Shown here: one piece after another, positions 37,749 through 46,655 of the stretch
How the letters are laid out: every line of letters begins with the position of its first letter
How positions within the stretch are numbered: the stretch's first letter is position 1
From: Planctomycetota bacterium
Lineage (GTDB): Bacteria > Planctomycetota > UBA1135 > GCA-002686595
Direction of reading: 5' to 3'
DNA length: 64,000 nucleotides
Assembly (NCBI GenBank): GCA_009691855.1
Contig: SIAI01000014.1
Span: 1 to 64,000, forward strand
Made by a program: the position numbers and the translations under genes
Notes under the pieces: generated by a model
What the model saw: the letters and a program-made list of their open reading frames with translations, nothing else
Database searches by the model: none
Told to the model about the DNA's origin: nothing

Positions 37749-39050
37749 TCAGGGCGAGCGCTTCCGCGGCGTCTTGTGCTCCAGGCAGCCCTCCACGCGC
37801 GCCGTCAGGTCGTCCAGCACGTGCATGAAGATGATGTAGGAGTCGTGCGGCGAGTCGTAGGGCGTGAAGTACTCGTGCACGTCGCCGTCGGAGTGCCACT
37901 TGGTGCTCATGTAGTAGACGTGGTCCGAGGTCGAGAGCTTGCGCCAGGTGGCGAGGTACTGGGCATGCCCGGCCGCGGCCGCGGCGCGCACGCGCGGCAA
38001 GAGCTGGTAGAGGCGCCGGTGGGCCTCCTTCTGCATGTCGTTCTCGAGCCAGGCGCTCAGGTCGCGCTCCTTGTCGGCCCACGACAGCGTCTGCGGGATG
38101 TCGAGCTCGGCCACGGGCTCGTGCGCGGCCGCGACCTCGGAGGGCGTGGCGAAGGAGAAGCGCTCGTCGGCCAGCACGAACTTCGGCAGGTGGCGCATGA
38201 ACTCCAGGATCCCGGTGTCCTTGTTCTGGTGCTCGCCGAAGGTCTCGTAGTCCATGAACAGGCCGATGAACTGGTCCTCCTCGGTCGCGCGGTGCAGCCA
38301 CTGCGCGTAGCGCTCGGCCATCAGCGGGTACTCGGGCCACTGGCGGTTCGAGAAGCGGAAGGCGATGTCGTCCGAGAAGAGGTAGTCGCGCAGCAGCAGC
38401 TTGAGCGTCTTGCAGCCCTTGGGACGGTACACGCGCCGCGGGCTGCGCCAGTCGAGCAGGCGGTCCACGCCCTCGCCCAGCTGGCAGGTGAAGCCGAGCT
38501 CCTCGACCTTCTTGGCGATCGAGTTGTCGAGGATCAGCTCGGTGTTGCGGAAGGCGCTGGGCGTGACGCCGAACAGGTCCTTCAGGCGCGTGCGCTGCTC
38601 CTCGACCTGGGCCGCGAACTCGTCCATGTTGCCGGCCGGAATGTCACCGGCCGGAACGCTTCCGGCGAGGGCGCTTGCGGATGGGCGCGCGCTCGCGCCG
38701 CCGACCGAGGCCAGCGAGTGGTAGCCGGTTTCGCACACGAACTCGACCGCGCCGGTGCGCGACAGGGCCACGAAGCTGTCGAGGGCCTTCGGCGCCCAGC
38801 GCTCGAGCTGCGTCAAGAGCGTGCCCGTGATCGCGAACGAGCAGCGGAAGCGCCCGCCCGTGTCGGCGATGGCCTGGCTCAGGACCTCGTTCATGGGCAG
38901 GTAGCAGCGCTCGGCCACGCGCTCGGCGATCAGCTTGTTGAGCGGCTCGTCGAAGTAGTCGAGCGCCTTGCCGCGCCCGACGTCGTCGAAGCGGAAACGC
39001 TCGAGCCGGTTCGGCTGGTGCACCTGGAAGTAGAAGACGATCGCGGTCAC
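37749..39050 (-). CDS. GH57-family glycoside hydrolase / glucanotransferase
   Basis: A 433-residue GH57 enzyme, a retaining alpha-glucan hydrolase or 4-alpha-glucanotransferase with a (beta/alpha)7 barrel. Family blocks: YFQVHQPNRL near the start, RCSFAITGTLL, VEFVCETGYHSL (nucleophile-type glutamate region), AFRNTELI, and FMDYETFGEH (second acidic residue). A low-complexity insertion of about 25 residues (ARPSASALAGSVPAGDIPAG) interrupts the block after ETGYHSL and has internal repeats. The GTG start overlaps the upstream glycosyltransferase stop by 4 bp (GTGA). It probably trims or rearranges glucan made by the neighbouring transferases. Confidence 0.93.
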   Translation of the reverse strand: MTAIVFYFQVHQPNRLERFRFDDVGRGKALDYFDEPLNKLIAERVAERCYLPMNEVLSQAIADTGGRFRCSFAITGTLLTQLERWAPKALDSFVALSRTGAVEFVCETGYHSLASVGGASARPSASALAGSVPAGDIPAGNMDEFAAQVEEQRTRLKDLFGVTPSAFRNTELILDNSIAKKVEELGFTCQLGEGVDRLLDWRSPRRVYRPKGCKTLKLLLRDYLFSDDIAFRFSNRQWPEYPLMAERYAQWLHRATEEDQFIGLFMDYETFGEHQNKDTGILEFMRHLPKFVLADERFSFATPSEVAAAHEPVAELDIPQTLSWADKERDLSAWLENDMQKEAHRRLYQLLPRVRAAAAAGHAQYLATWRKLSTSDHVYYMSTKWHSDGDVHEYFTPYDSPHDSYIIFMHVLDDLTARVEGCLEHKTPRKRSP

Positions 39051-40582
39051 GAGGGTGGCCCCGCCAGCTCGTCGTAGATCGCGCGCAGCGCGCGCGCCGG
39101 GCGGTCCCAGCGGATCTTCTTCACCTCGCGCAGGCCCGCCCGCGCGAGCTCGCCGCGCAGCGCCGGGCGCTCCAGCAGGGCCACGATCTTGTCCGCCAGC
39201 CCCTCGACGTCTCCCGGCTCGAAGCGCAGCACGCTGCGCACGACCTCGGTCACGCCGGCCGTGCGCGGCACGATGCTGGGCACGCCCAGCGAGAGCGCCT
39301 CGAGCGCGCTGATCCCGAACGGCTCGGCGGCCGAGGACAGCACGTACACGTCGGCGTCGGCATAGGTCTCGGCCAGCTCGCTGCCGTCGATGAAGCCGGT
39401 GAAGCGCAGCGCCCGGCCGAGCTCGAGCTCGCGCGCCAGCGCCTTCAGCTCCGGATACAGCTCGCCGTCGCCGGCCAGGACGAAGCGCGCGCGCGGATGC
39501 CGCGCGAGCACCTTGGCCGCGGCGCGCAGGAAGACGTCGGGCGCCTTCTGCTCGCTCAGGCGGCCGACGTAGAGCACCACCGGGGCCTGCGCGTCCTTCT
39601 TGCGCGCGGGGCCGGCCGACGCCAGCGGAGCGTAGGCGTTGTGCACCACGCGCAGCTTGGCGAACTGCACGGCGTAGTGCGCGCGCAGCGTGCGCGCGCT
39701 GGCTTCGGAGACGCACAGCACGCGCTCCGCCGCGTCCAGCGCGGCTTGCTCGATCGCGCGCACGTCGGCCTTGGCCAGGGGCCCGCGGCGCTCGGCCTCG
39801 CAGGAGTGGAAGTGCACGATCAATGGCTTGCCGGTGCGCTCCTGCAGCAGCAGCGCCGCCGGGAACGTCATCCAGTCGTGGGCGTGGATCACGTCGAAGC
39901 TCTGGCGCTGCGCCAGGGCGAGCACGGCGCGCGCGTAGCGTTCGACCTCGGCCAGCAGGGTGCGGCCGTAGGGCGGCACGCGCACGTCCGCCGCGAGCGC
40001 GGGGACCGGGTTCGAAGCGGCGTTGGGCGCTGCGACTTCTTCTGGCTCTCGGCCGAGCTCCGGCTCGTCCACCACGGGCTCCGCGCGCGGCACCACGCTG
40101 CGCACCACGACCGGCGCCGGCGCGGGCGGCGCGCGCCGCACGCGCTCCAGCAGCGCGTGCACGAGTTCGCCGTAGTCCTCCGGCGACAGGTACGGCCGCA
40201 GCGGACTGTCGATCGTCAGCAGGCGCAGGGCCTCGCTCGGCGGCGGTAGAGTGGGGGGCGGGGGCGGCCCCTCCAGCTCCGCCACGGCCGCCTCCTTGGC
40301 CTGGGCCGCGAGCACGTGCGCGCGGACAGCGCTCGTGCGCACGGCCTCGACCCTGCGCGGCGCGGTGCGCTCGACCTCGGGAGCCCGCGTCGCGTCCGCT
40401 TCCACCAGGAGCCGCACGCGCTCGGGCTCTTCGTCGCCGAGCGTGCGCGGGAGCACGAACAGAACCTCGGTCGCGAGCGGTTCGGCGGCGCGCGCCAGCG
40501 CGTTGGCCAGGCCCTGGCAAGCGCTGCCCACGCCGCCGGAGAGTCGCGGCGAGAAGTCCCAGCCGAGCATGAGCACGCGCAT
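39047..40582 (-). CDS. GT4-type glycosyltransferase (glycogen/glucan synthase-like)
   Basis: A 511-residue GT-B glycosyltransferase. N-terminal MLGWDFSPRLSGGVGSACQGLANAL binds donor and acceptor; VIHAHDWMTFPAALLLQERT is the acceptor loop; the donor site has VLYVGRLSEQKAPDVFLRAAA, FVLAGDGELYP and EPFGISALEALSLGVP (E-x7-E). Between residues 75 and 215 lies a long Ala/Pro/Glu-rich segment missing from most relatives. It resembles archaeal and bacterial glycogen synthases of the GT4/GT5 border group. It heads the operon with GH57 and the GT3-GT35 fusion and faces glgC, 170 bp away, on the other strand. Confidence 0.92.
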   Translation of the reverse strand: MRVLMLGWDFSPRLSGGVGSACQGLANALARAAEPLATEVLFVLPRTLGDEEPERVRLLVEADATRAPEVERTAPRRVEAVRTSAVRAHVLAAQAKEAAVAELEGPPPPPTLPPPSEALRLLTIDSPLRPYLSPEDYGELVHALLERVRRAPPAPAPVVVRSVVPRAEPVVDEPELGREPEEVAAPNAASNPVPALAADVRVPPYGRTLLAEVERYARAVLALAQRQSFDVIHAHDWMTFPAALLLQERTGKPLIVHFHSCEAERRGPLAKADVRAIEQAALDAAERVLCVSEASARTLRAHYAVQFAKLRVVHNAYAPLASAGPARKKDAQAPVVLYVGRLSEQKAPDVFLRAAAKVLARHPRARFVLAGDGELYPELKALARELELGRALRFTGFIDGSELAETYADADVYVLSSAAEPFGISALEALSLGVPSIVPRTAGVTEVVRSVLRFEPGDVEGLADKIVALLERPALRGELARAGLREVKKIRWDRPARALRAIYDELAGPPS

Positions 40583-40752
40583 CGCCGCACAAGGTAGAGG
40601 GCTCGCGTGGCGTGGCACAAGCACGCCGGCCGGATCGTGGGCGCTCAGCGGGGGGTATCCACGTCGAGTTCGCGACGGCATCCTGTGGCCCGACGCGCCC
40701 TGGCCACCTCTGGTTGCGGGCCTGAGGCGCGCCCGGGCCCAGAGGATTCGAC

Positions 40753-42018
40753 ATGTCCTTGCCGACCGAGCTCCGTGAGACCCTGACCTTCATCCTGGCG
40801 GGTGGCCAGGGCGAGCGCCTGATGCCGCTCACCACCAAGCGCGCCAAGCCCTCCGTGCCCTTCGGCGGCGCCTACCGCATCATCGACTTCACGCTCTCTA
40901 ACTGCATCCACTCCGGGCTGCGGCGGATCCACGTGCTGACGCAGTACCAGGCGCGCTCGCTGGAGGAGCACATCCGCTTCGGCTGGAACTTCCTGCCCCG
41001 GCGCCTGTCGCAGTTCATCAGCGTACGCCCGCCGCACCACCTCAAGACCGGCATGTGGTACCAGGGCACGGCCGACGCCATCTACCAGAACATCGACACG
41101 CTCGAGGACGAGATGCCGAGCCACGTGCTCATCCTCTCGGGCGACCACATCTACAAGATGGACTACGGGCGCATGCTCGAGCAGCACCTCGAGACCAAGG
41201 CCGCGCTGACCATCGGCGCGGTCAAGGTGCCGCAGAGCGAGAGTCCGCGCTTCGGCATCTTCGAGGTGGACGAGAAGCAGCGCGTGCAGGCCTTCGAGGA
41301 GAAGCCCAAGCTCGGCAAGGAGATCCCCGGCCAAGCGGGCTTCTGCCTGGGCTCGATGGGCATCTACATCTTCGAAGCCAAGGAGCTCATCCGCCGCCTG
41401 AAGGCCGACGCCGAGCGCGGCGGCGACTCGAGCCACGACTTCGGCAAGGACGTGATCCCGAACATGATCCACGAGGCCGGCGTCTACGCGCACCGCTTCC
41501 AGGACATGCAGTTCCCCGAGCTCGAGCCCTACTGGCGCGACGTGGGCACGCTGGAGGCGTACTTCGACGCCAACATGGACCTGTGCAGCGTGCAGCCGCA
41601 GTTCAACCTGTACGACCTCGACTGGCCCATCTACACGCTGTGGCACAACGATCCGCCGGCGAAGACCATCTTCGACGAGTACGACGGGCGCAAGTCGGAG
41701 GTCGTGGACTCGCTCATGTGCCCCGGGGTCGTCGTCTCGGGCGCCAAGGTGCGCCGCTCGATCCTCTCCAACCGCGTGCGCGTCGAAGAGAAAGCCCTGG
41801 TCGAGGACTCGATCATTTTCGCCGGCGCCACGATCGGCCGCGACGCGCGCGTGCGCCGCGCGATCATCGACAAGTGGATCCAGGTCCCGCCCGGCGCGCG
41901 TATCGGCTTCGACATCGAGGAAGACCGCAAGCGCTTCACGGTGAGCGAGACCGGCATCGTCGTCGTCACCGGCGGCACGGCGACCAAGAACGCGCCAGCG
42001 TGGCTGACGGTGGGGTGA
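40753..42018 (+). CDS. glgC: Glucose-1-phosphate adenylyltransferase (ADP-glucose pyrophosphorylase)
   Basis: A 421-residue enzyme that makes ADP-glucose, the donor for glycogen synthesis. It carries FILAGGQGERLMPLTTKRAKPSVPFGG (nucleotide loop), IDFTLSNCIHSGLRRI, GTADAIYQN, SGDHIYKMDY, VEEKPK-like FEEKPKLGKEI and YWRDVGTLEAYFDANMDL, then left-handed helix repeats. Full length, no disruption. The gene is divergent from the three-gene glycosyltransferase/GH57/phosphorylase operon, and the 170-bp spacer between them probably holds both promoters. The ATG at 40753 follows a purine-rich AGAGG site. Confidence 0.97.
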   Translation: MSLPTELRETLTFILAGGQGERLMPLTTKRAKPSVPFGGAYRIIDFTLSNCIHSGLRRIHVLTQYQARSLEEHIRFGWNFLPRRLSQFISVRPPHHLKTGMWYQGTADAIYQNIDTLEDEMPSHVLILSGDHIYKMDYGRMLEQHLETKAALTIGAVKVPQSESPRFGIFEVDEKQRVQAFEEKPKLGKEIPGQAGFCLGSMGIYIFEAKELIRRLKADAERGGDSSHDFGKDVIPNMIHEAGVYAHRFQDMQFPELEPYWRDVGTLEAYFDANMDLCSVQPQFNLYDLDWPIYTLWHNDPPAKTIFDEYDGRKSEVVDSLMCPGVVVSGAKVRRSILSNRVRVEEKALVEDSIIFAGATIGRDARVRRAIIDKWIQVPPGARIGFDIEEDRKRFTVSETGIVVVTGGTATKNAPAWLTVG

Positions 42019-42110
42019 GCGTCAGGGCGTGCCAAGCGACCCGCGCGCGCCAGTGGAGTCTCCGGGAACGGGTGGGGCGCCAAGATGGCGCGAGCCGACG
42101 CGCGGTGGCC

Positions 42111-42953
42111 TCAGCGCGCGCGCAGGCCGACGCACTCGGGCGCGTAGGCCGCCAGGCGCTTTTGCATCACGCGCACGGCCGCGCGGCTCGCGTCGATCAG
42201 CACGAAGCCGCGCCCGTGCTTCGCCGCCGCCGCGCCGGTGGTGCCGCTGCCGGCAAAGAAGTCGAGCACGACGTCGCCCGGCGCGCTGTGCACCTTGACG
42301 ATGCGCTCGAGGATCGCGAGCGGCTTCTGCGTCGGGTAGCCGGTCTTCTCCTTGCCGCCGGTGGGCACGATCGTCTGCCACCACACGTCGGTGGGCGTCT
42401 TGCCGCGCGCGGCTTTCTCGGGCGTGACCAGCTTCGGCGCGAGGTAGGGGATGCGATCCATCGCCTCGTAGCGGAAGACGTAGCGCCGGGGATCGAGCGC
42501 GTACCACAGGATCGAGTCGTGCTTCGCCGGCCAGCGCGTCTTCGAGCGCGCGCCGTAGTCGTAGGCCCACACGATCTCGTTCATGAAGTGCTCGCGGCCG
42601 AGCAGCGCGTCGAGCGCGACCTTGACATGGTGCACCTCGCGCGCGTCGAGGTGCACGAACAGCGAGCCGTCGGCGGTGAGGCAGCGCAGGGCGAGCTCGA
42701 TGCGCGGCAGCAAGAACGCGCAGTAGTCGTCGAAGCGATCGGCGAAGCTCGCGCTGCGCAGTTTCTGCACGCGGTAGCTGCGCCCGGCGAAGCCGCGGCG
42801 CTCGCCCGGACCGTCGGTCTTGCGCACGCGCATGCGCCTGCGCCGTTGCACCTTGCCCGTGTTGAAGGGCGGATCGATGTAGCACAGGCGCGCGAAGCCG
42901 GCCGGCAGCGCGGGCAGCAGCTCGAGGTTGTCGCCGAGCAGGATGCGCTTCAC
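42111..42953 (-). CDS. Solitary adenine/cytosine-specific DNA methyltransferase, beta class
   Basis: A 280-residue DNA amino-methyltransferase. Catalytic motif IV is YIDPPFNTG at about residues 25-33 and the SAM motif I VLDFFAGSGTTG is near the C-terminus, which gives the beta-class order with the target recognition region between. DPPF fits N6-adenine or N4-cytosine methylation. The protein is short, with a small recognition region. No restriction endonuclease lies beside it, so it is an orphan methylase and may set an epigenetic mark. The GTG at 42953 sits only 21 bp from the divergent kinase start, so their promoters must overlap. Confidence 0.9.
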   Translation of the reverse strand: MKRILLGDNLELLPALPAGFARLCYIDPPFNTGKVQRRRRMRVRKTDGPGERRGFAGRSYRVQKLRSASFADRFDDYCAFLLPRIELALRCLTADGSLFVHLDAREVHHVKVALDALLGREHFMNEIVWAYDYGARSKTRWPAKHDSILWYALDPRRYVFRYEAMDRIPYLAPKLVTPEKAARGKTPTDVWWQTIVPTGGKEKTGYPTQKPLAILERIVKVHSAPGDVVLDFFAGSGTTGAAAAKHGRGFVLIDASRAAVRVMQKRLAAYAPECVGLRAR

Positions 42954-42974
42954 CGCGGGGGATTCTAGTCGAAG

Positions 42975-45923
42975 GTGGCGGAAGTGCGTCCGGGCGGCGA
43001 ACCTCTGGGTCTCGAGGAACTGGAGATGGCCGAACCCCTGGAGTCCGAGAAAGACGTGCTCGAGCCGCTCGAGGAGATCGTCGCCACGCTGCTCGAGGCC
43101 TCGAGCGAGGAGCGCGCCGAGCGGCTGCAGCACCTCTCGCGCGCGGATGCCGAGCGTGCCGAGCTCGTGCGCACCCGCCTGGCCGCGCTGGGCGAGCTCG
43201 GCATGGCGCTCGATCATCCGCCGCGCGCCGCGGGTCTGCCCGAGCGCTTCGGCGCGTACCGGCGCGGCGAGCGCGTCGGGGGGGGAGGCATGGGCGAGGT
43301 CTATCTCGCGCGCCACGCGGAGAGCGGGGCGCTGGCCGCGCTCAAGCTCGTGCGCCCCGACCACCTGTGGTTCGAGGCCGCGCGCGCGCGCTTCCAGCGC
43401 GAGATCGAGGCCGGATCCGAGCTCGCGCACCCGGGCATTGTGCGCGTCCTCGAGGTGGGCGCGGAGCAGGGCGTGCCGTTCCTGGTGCTGGAGTGGGTCG
43501 GCGGCGCGTCGCTGGACGAGGTGCTCGAGCGCCTGCGCGGCCGCGCGCCCGAGACGCTCACGGCCGGGGACTTCGAGCATGCCGTGCGCGCGGCCAGCGC
43601 CGAGCGCCAGCACGCCGAGCCCGCGCGCGCGGGGGCCTTTTCCGGCGCGAGCTACGTCGAGGTCGTGACGCGCCTCGCGGCGCGCGTGGCCGAGGCCCTG
43701 GCGCACGCGCACGACGCGGGCGTGCTGCACCGCGACGTGAAGCCGGCCAACGTGCTGGTCACGCCCGCCGGGCGTGTCTTGCTGGCCGACTTCGGGCTGG
43801 CCCTGCCGCGCGGAGCCGAGCGCATGACGCGCACCGGCAACTGGCTCGGCTCCATGCCCTACGCCGCGCCCGAGCAGATCGAGGGCAGCCCGCGCGCGCT
43901 CGATCCGCGCGCCGACGTCTATTCGCTGGGCGCGACGCTGTACGAGCTCGTCACGCTGCGCACGCCCTTCCTCGGCGGTCCCGAGAGCGTCGTGCGCCGG
44001 CGCATCACGAGCGGCGACCTCGAGCCGCCGCGGCGTTTGAACGCGGCGGTGACGCGCGAGCTGGAACAAGTCTGCCTCGCCGCGCTCGACATCGATCCCG
44101 CGCGTCGGCCGGCCAGCAGCCGCGCGCTGGGTGAGGACCTCCTGCGCACCCTCGCCGGACAAGCGCCGCGCTCGCGCACGCCGCCGCCCTGGGTACGCCT
44201 ACAGCGCTGGGCCCGCCGGCGACCGCGGCTGGCGTTGGCCGCGGCGCTCGCCGTGCTGTTCGTCGGCGGCTCGAGCGCGGTGGCGTGGCGCGAGTCGGCG
44301 CTGGCCGCGCGCCTGACGCGTCTGGCCGACGCCGAACTCGTGCGCGGCCTCACGGCCGAAGCGCAGGCCTTCTGGCCGGCCGATCCCGAGCGCCTGGCCG
44401 ACATGAGCGCCTGGCTGGCGCGCGCCGCGGCGCTGCTGGCACGCGCCGCCGAGCACCGCTCCGCGTTCGCGGAGCTGACGCGGCGCGCGCTGCCCTTTAC
44501 GCCGGCGGAGCGCGCGCGCGACCAGTCCGCGCTGCGCGCCGAGCTCGCCACGCTGGCGCACGAGCTCGAGGGCCTGGCGGCCTACGTGGGCAAGGGCGAT
44601 CGCTCGGCGCCGCCGCTCCCGCCCGCTCCCGACGAGGTGCGCACGCGCGAGCTCGAGGCCCAGCAGCTGCTGGCGCGCGCACCCGGCGAGCTGGTCGAGG
44701 TCCTGGCGGCGCGCGTGGTGGCGCTGCGCGCGGTGATGCTGCGCGAGGAGGCCCTGTGGCGTCAGGACAGCCAGCAGCTCGACGACTTCGAGCGCCTGCT
44801 CGCGCGCGCGCGCCACCAGCTGGCCGTGCGCGCCACGTTCCGCTTCGCCGACGCGCTCGACGCCTGGCACCACGACGCCCTGCGGCGCCTGCTGGCCGAC
44901 CTCGAGGAGCTGGCGCGGCTCGTCACGCGCGTCGAGGCGCAGCGCGCGAGCTCGGCCGCCGAGCTGGAGCGCTTCGTGCGCGTGGGGCGCGCGGCCTGGG
45001 AACGGGCGCGCGCGGCCATCGCCGTTTCGCCGCGCTACGGCGGGCTCGAGCTCGAGCCGCTCTTCGGCCTCTTGCCGCTGGGCGAGAACGCGTACAGCGG
45101 TCTGTGGGAGTTCCTGCTGGAGGCGAGCGGCGCGGCGCCGCCGCCGGGCGACGAGCCGGGCAGCTGGCGCATGCAGGCAGACTCCGGCATCGTGCTGGTG
45201 CTCTTGCCGGGCGGACGCTTCCGCATGGGCCAGCGCGACGACGAGGGCACCCCGCTCGTGGCCGCGCGCCCGCTGCACGAGGTCGAGCTGGCGCCGTTCT
45301 TCCTCGCGCGCCACGAGCTCTCGGCGGCGCAGGCCGAGCGCCTGGGCGGCTTTCCGCCCGAGAAAACTCCGCCCGCCGACGGGCGCCTACCGCTGGTGCT
45401 GGACTGGGAGCGCGCGCACGCGCTCTTGAATCAGCACGGCCTGGAACTGCCCACCGAGGCACAGTGGGAGTACGCTGCGCGCGCCGGCGAAGGGCGCGAA
45501 GAACTCGCCGGCTACGCCAACGTGCGCGATCGTGCGCACAGCGAGGCCCTGCGTCGCGAGCGCTCGCGCCAGGACGGTCTGGTGGCCGAGTTCGACGACG
45601 GCTTCGCGGCCCTGGCGCCGATCGGCAGCCTGCGCGCGAACGCCTTCGGCCTGCACGACATGCTGGGCAACGTCTCGGAGTGGTGCCTGGACCACTTCGT
45701 GGGCCGCGGCTACTCGACGCTGGCGCCGCGCGCGCGCGACGGCCTGCGCGCCACGGTCGTTTCGGCGCAGCTACGAGTAGTGCGCGGCGGCAGCTACGAG
45801 GACGGCCCGGACGTGTGTTGGCCCGCGGTGCGGCTGAACGAACCGCCGGGCGCGATGCCTCACGCCACTGGCGTGCGTCCGGCGCGCTCGCTCGCGTCCG
45901 GCGGGGTCTCGCCCGCGAGGTGA
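42975..45923 (+). CDS. Membrane Ser/Thr protein kinase with C-terminal FGE-sulfatase-like domain
   Basis: A 982-residue transmembrane kinase. Cytoplasmic part: glycine loop RRGERVGGGGMGEVYLARH, lysine in LAALKLVRPD, HRDVKPANVLV, DFGLALPRGAE and APEQIEG, all intact. One membrane helix (PRLALAAALAVLFVGGSSAVA) separates it from an outer region with a helical part and then a formylglycine-generating-enzyme-like fold (VLLPGGRFRMGQRDDEGTP, LPTEAQWEYAARAG, HDMLGNVSEWCLDH, VVRGGSYEDG). The fold likely senses a ligand rather than oxidises cysteine. GTG 42975 is used; ATG 43026 is possible. The 3' end overlaps the convergent sigma factor gene by 64 bp. Confidence 0.94.
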   Translation: MAEVRPGGEPLGLEELEMAEPLESEKDVLEPLEEIVATLLEASSEERAERLQHLSRADAERAELVRTRLAALGELGMALDHPPRAAGLPERFGAYRRGERVGGGGMGEVYLARHAESGALAALKLVRPDHLWFEAARARFQREIEAGSELAHPGIVRVLEVGAEQGVPFLVLEWVGGASLDEVLERLRGRAPETLTAGDFEHAVRAASAERQHAEPARAGAFSGASYVEVVTRLAARVAEALAHAHDAGVLHRDVKPANVLVTPAGRVLLADFGLALPRGAERMTRTGNWLGSMPYAAPEQIEGSPRALDPRADVYSLGATLYELVTLRTPFLGGPESVVRRRITSGDLEPPRRLNAAVTRELEQVCLAALDIDPARRPASSRALGEDLLRTLAGQAPRSRTPPPWVRLQRWARRRPRLALAAALAVLFVGGSSAVAWRESALAARLTRLADAELVRGLTAEAQAFWPADPERLADMSAWLARAAALLARAAEHRSAFAELTRRALPFTPAERARDQSALRAELATLAHELEGLAAYVGKGDRSAPPLPPAPDEVRTRELEAQQLLARAPGELVEVLAARVVALRAVMLREEALWRQDSQQLDDFERLLARARHQLAVRATFRFADALDAWHHDALRRLLADLEELARLVTRVEAQRASSAAELERFVRVGRAAWERARAAIAVSPRYGGLELEPLFGLLPLGENAYSGLWEFLLEASGAAPPPGDEPGSWRMQADSGIVLVLLPGGRFRMGQRDDEGTPLVAARPLHEVELAPFFLARHELSAAQAERLGGFPPEKTPPADGRLPLVLDWERAHALLNQHGLELPTEAQWEYAARAGEGREELAGYANVRDRAHSEALRRERSRQDGLVAEFDDGFAALAPIGSLRANAFGLHDMLGNVSEWCLDHFVGRGYSTLAPRARDGLRATVVSAQLRVVRGGSYEDGPDVCWPAVRLNEPPGAMPHATGVRPARSLASGGVSPAR

Positions 45924-46471
45924 GTCGAGAGCCGCGCCAGGGCGCGCGCTACCAGCTTGCGCACGGCCTCGCTCGAGCGGCCCATCTCCAGCGCGAGCTC
46001 GGCGTGGCTCGCGCCGTCGATCTGCGAGCGGCGTAGCACCATGCGGTACTCGGGTTCCAGCGCCTGGAAGGCGCGCGCCAGCCGCTCGATCTCCTCGCGC
46101 AGCATGGCCTCCTCGCTGGGGCCCTCGGCGCTCGGCGCCAGGGCCATGGGCTCGTCGTCCTCCGTGCGCGGCGCGCCGGGCAGCGGGCTCTCGCCGGCGC
46201 GGCGCTGGGCGCGCCAGTGGCGCGCGCGGTTGGCCAGCTTGTGCTCGGCCGCGGACTGCAACCAGCCCTGGAAGCTCGCCTCGCCGCGCTCCTCGAAGCT
46301 CGAGGCGCTGCGCAATAGCTCGCGGCAGGTGGACTGCACGATGTCCGCAGCCGACTCGCGCGCACAGAGCTCGGGCCCCATGCGCCGGCGCACGAAGCGC
46401 GTCAGCCCCGGCAGATTGGCCAGGATGCGCTCGACGAGCGCGGCGCGGCGCGGATCCTCGGGGGAGCTCAT
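45860..46471 (-). CDS. ECF-family RNA polymerase sigma factor
   Basis: A 203-residue sigma-70 factor of the ECF type common in Planctomycetota. The region-2 core is LTRFVRRRMGPELCARESAA with DIVQSTCREL, and region 4 is LARAFQALEPEYRMVLRRSQ followed by the helix-turn-helix HAELALEMGRSSEAVRKLVA. A Pro/Glu-rich linker joins the two. No anti-sigma gene follows. Instead the gene converges on a membrane Ser/Thr kinase gene and overlaps its last 64 bp, an arrangement that fits control of the factor by phosphorylation and by antisense transcription. The ATG at 46471 gives the normal family start. Confidence 0.93.
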   Translation of the reverse strand: MSSPEDPRRAALVERILANLPGLTRFVRRRMGPELCARESAADIVQSTCRELLRSASSFEERGEASFQGWLQSAAEHKLANRARHWRAQRRAGESPLPGAPRTEDDEPMALAPSAEGPSEEAMLREEIERLARAFQALEPEYRMVLRRSQIDGASHAELALEMGRSSEAVRKLVARALARLSTHLAGETPPDASERAGRTPVA

Positions 46472-46655
46472 GCGGGACGCATAGCGTAGTGCGCTCGGCC
46501 GCGCAGGGCGCGCGGCGTTCGACTTCCGCGGCGGCGACGCCGACTGCGGGCCGGCACCCCCGAGCCCGCCCTTCACGGACTCGAATCGCGCCCGGCTGCC
46601 CAGCGCATTTGTGAGCGCCGGCCGCAGCCGCTAGAGTCCGCGCCGCCTGAACTGG

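Noticed and set aside
42019-42110. Terminator between convergent glgC and DNA methyltransferase genes
   Set aside because: Only a weak GGCGCC/GGCGC pairing is visible, with no T-run; too weak to list.
45860-45923. Frameshift suspected because kinase and sigma genes overlap
   Set aside because: Both proteins run through their complete family endings (GVRPARS for the FGE-like fold and the region-4 helix for sigma), so the overlap is a real convergent arrangement.
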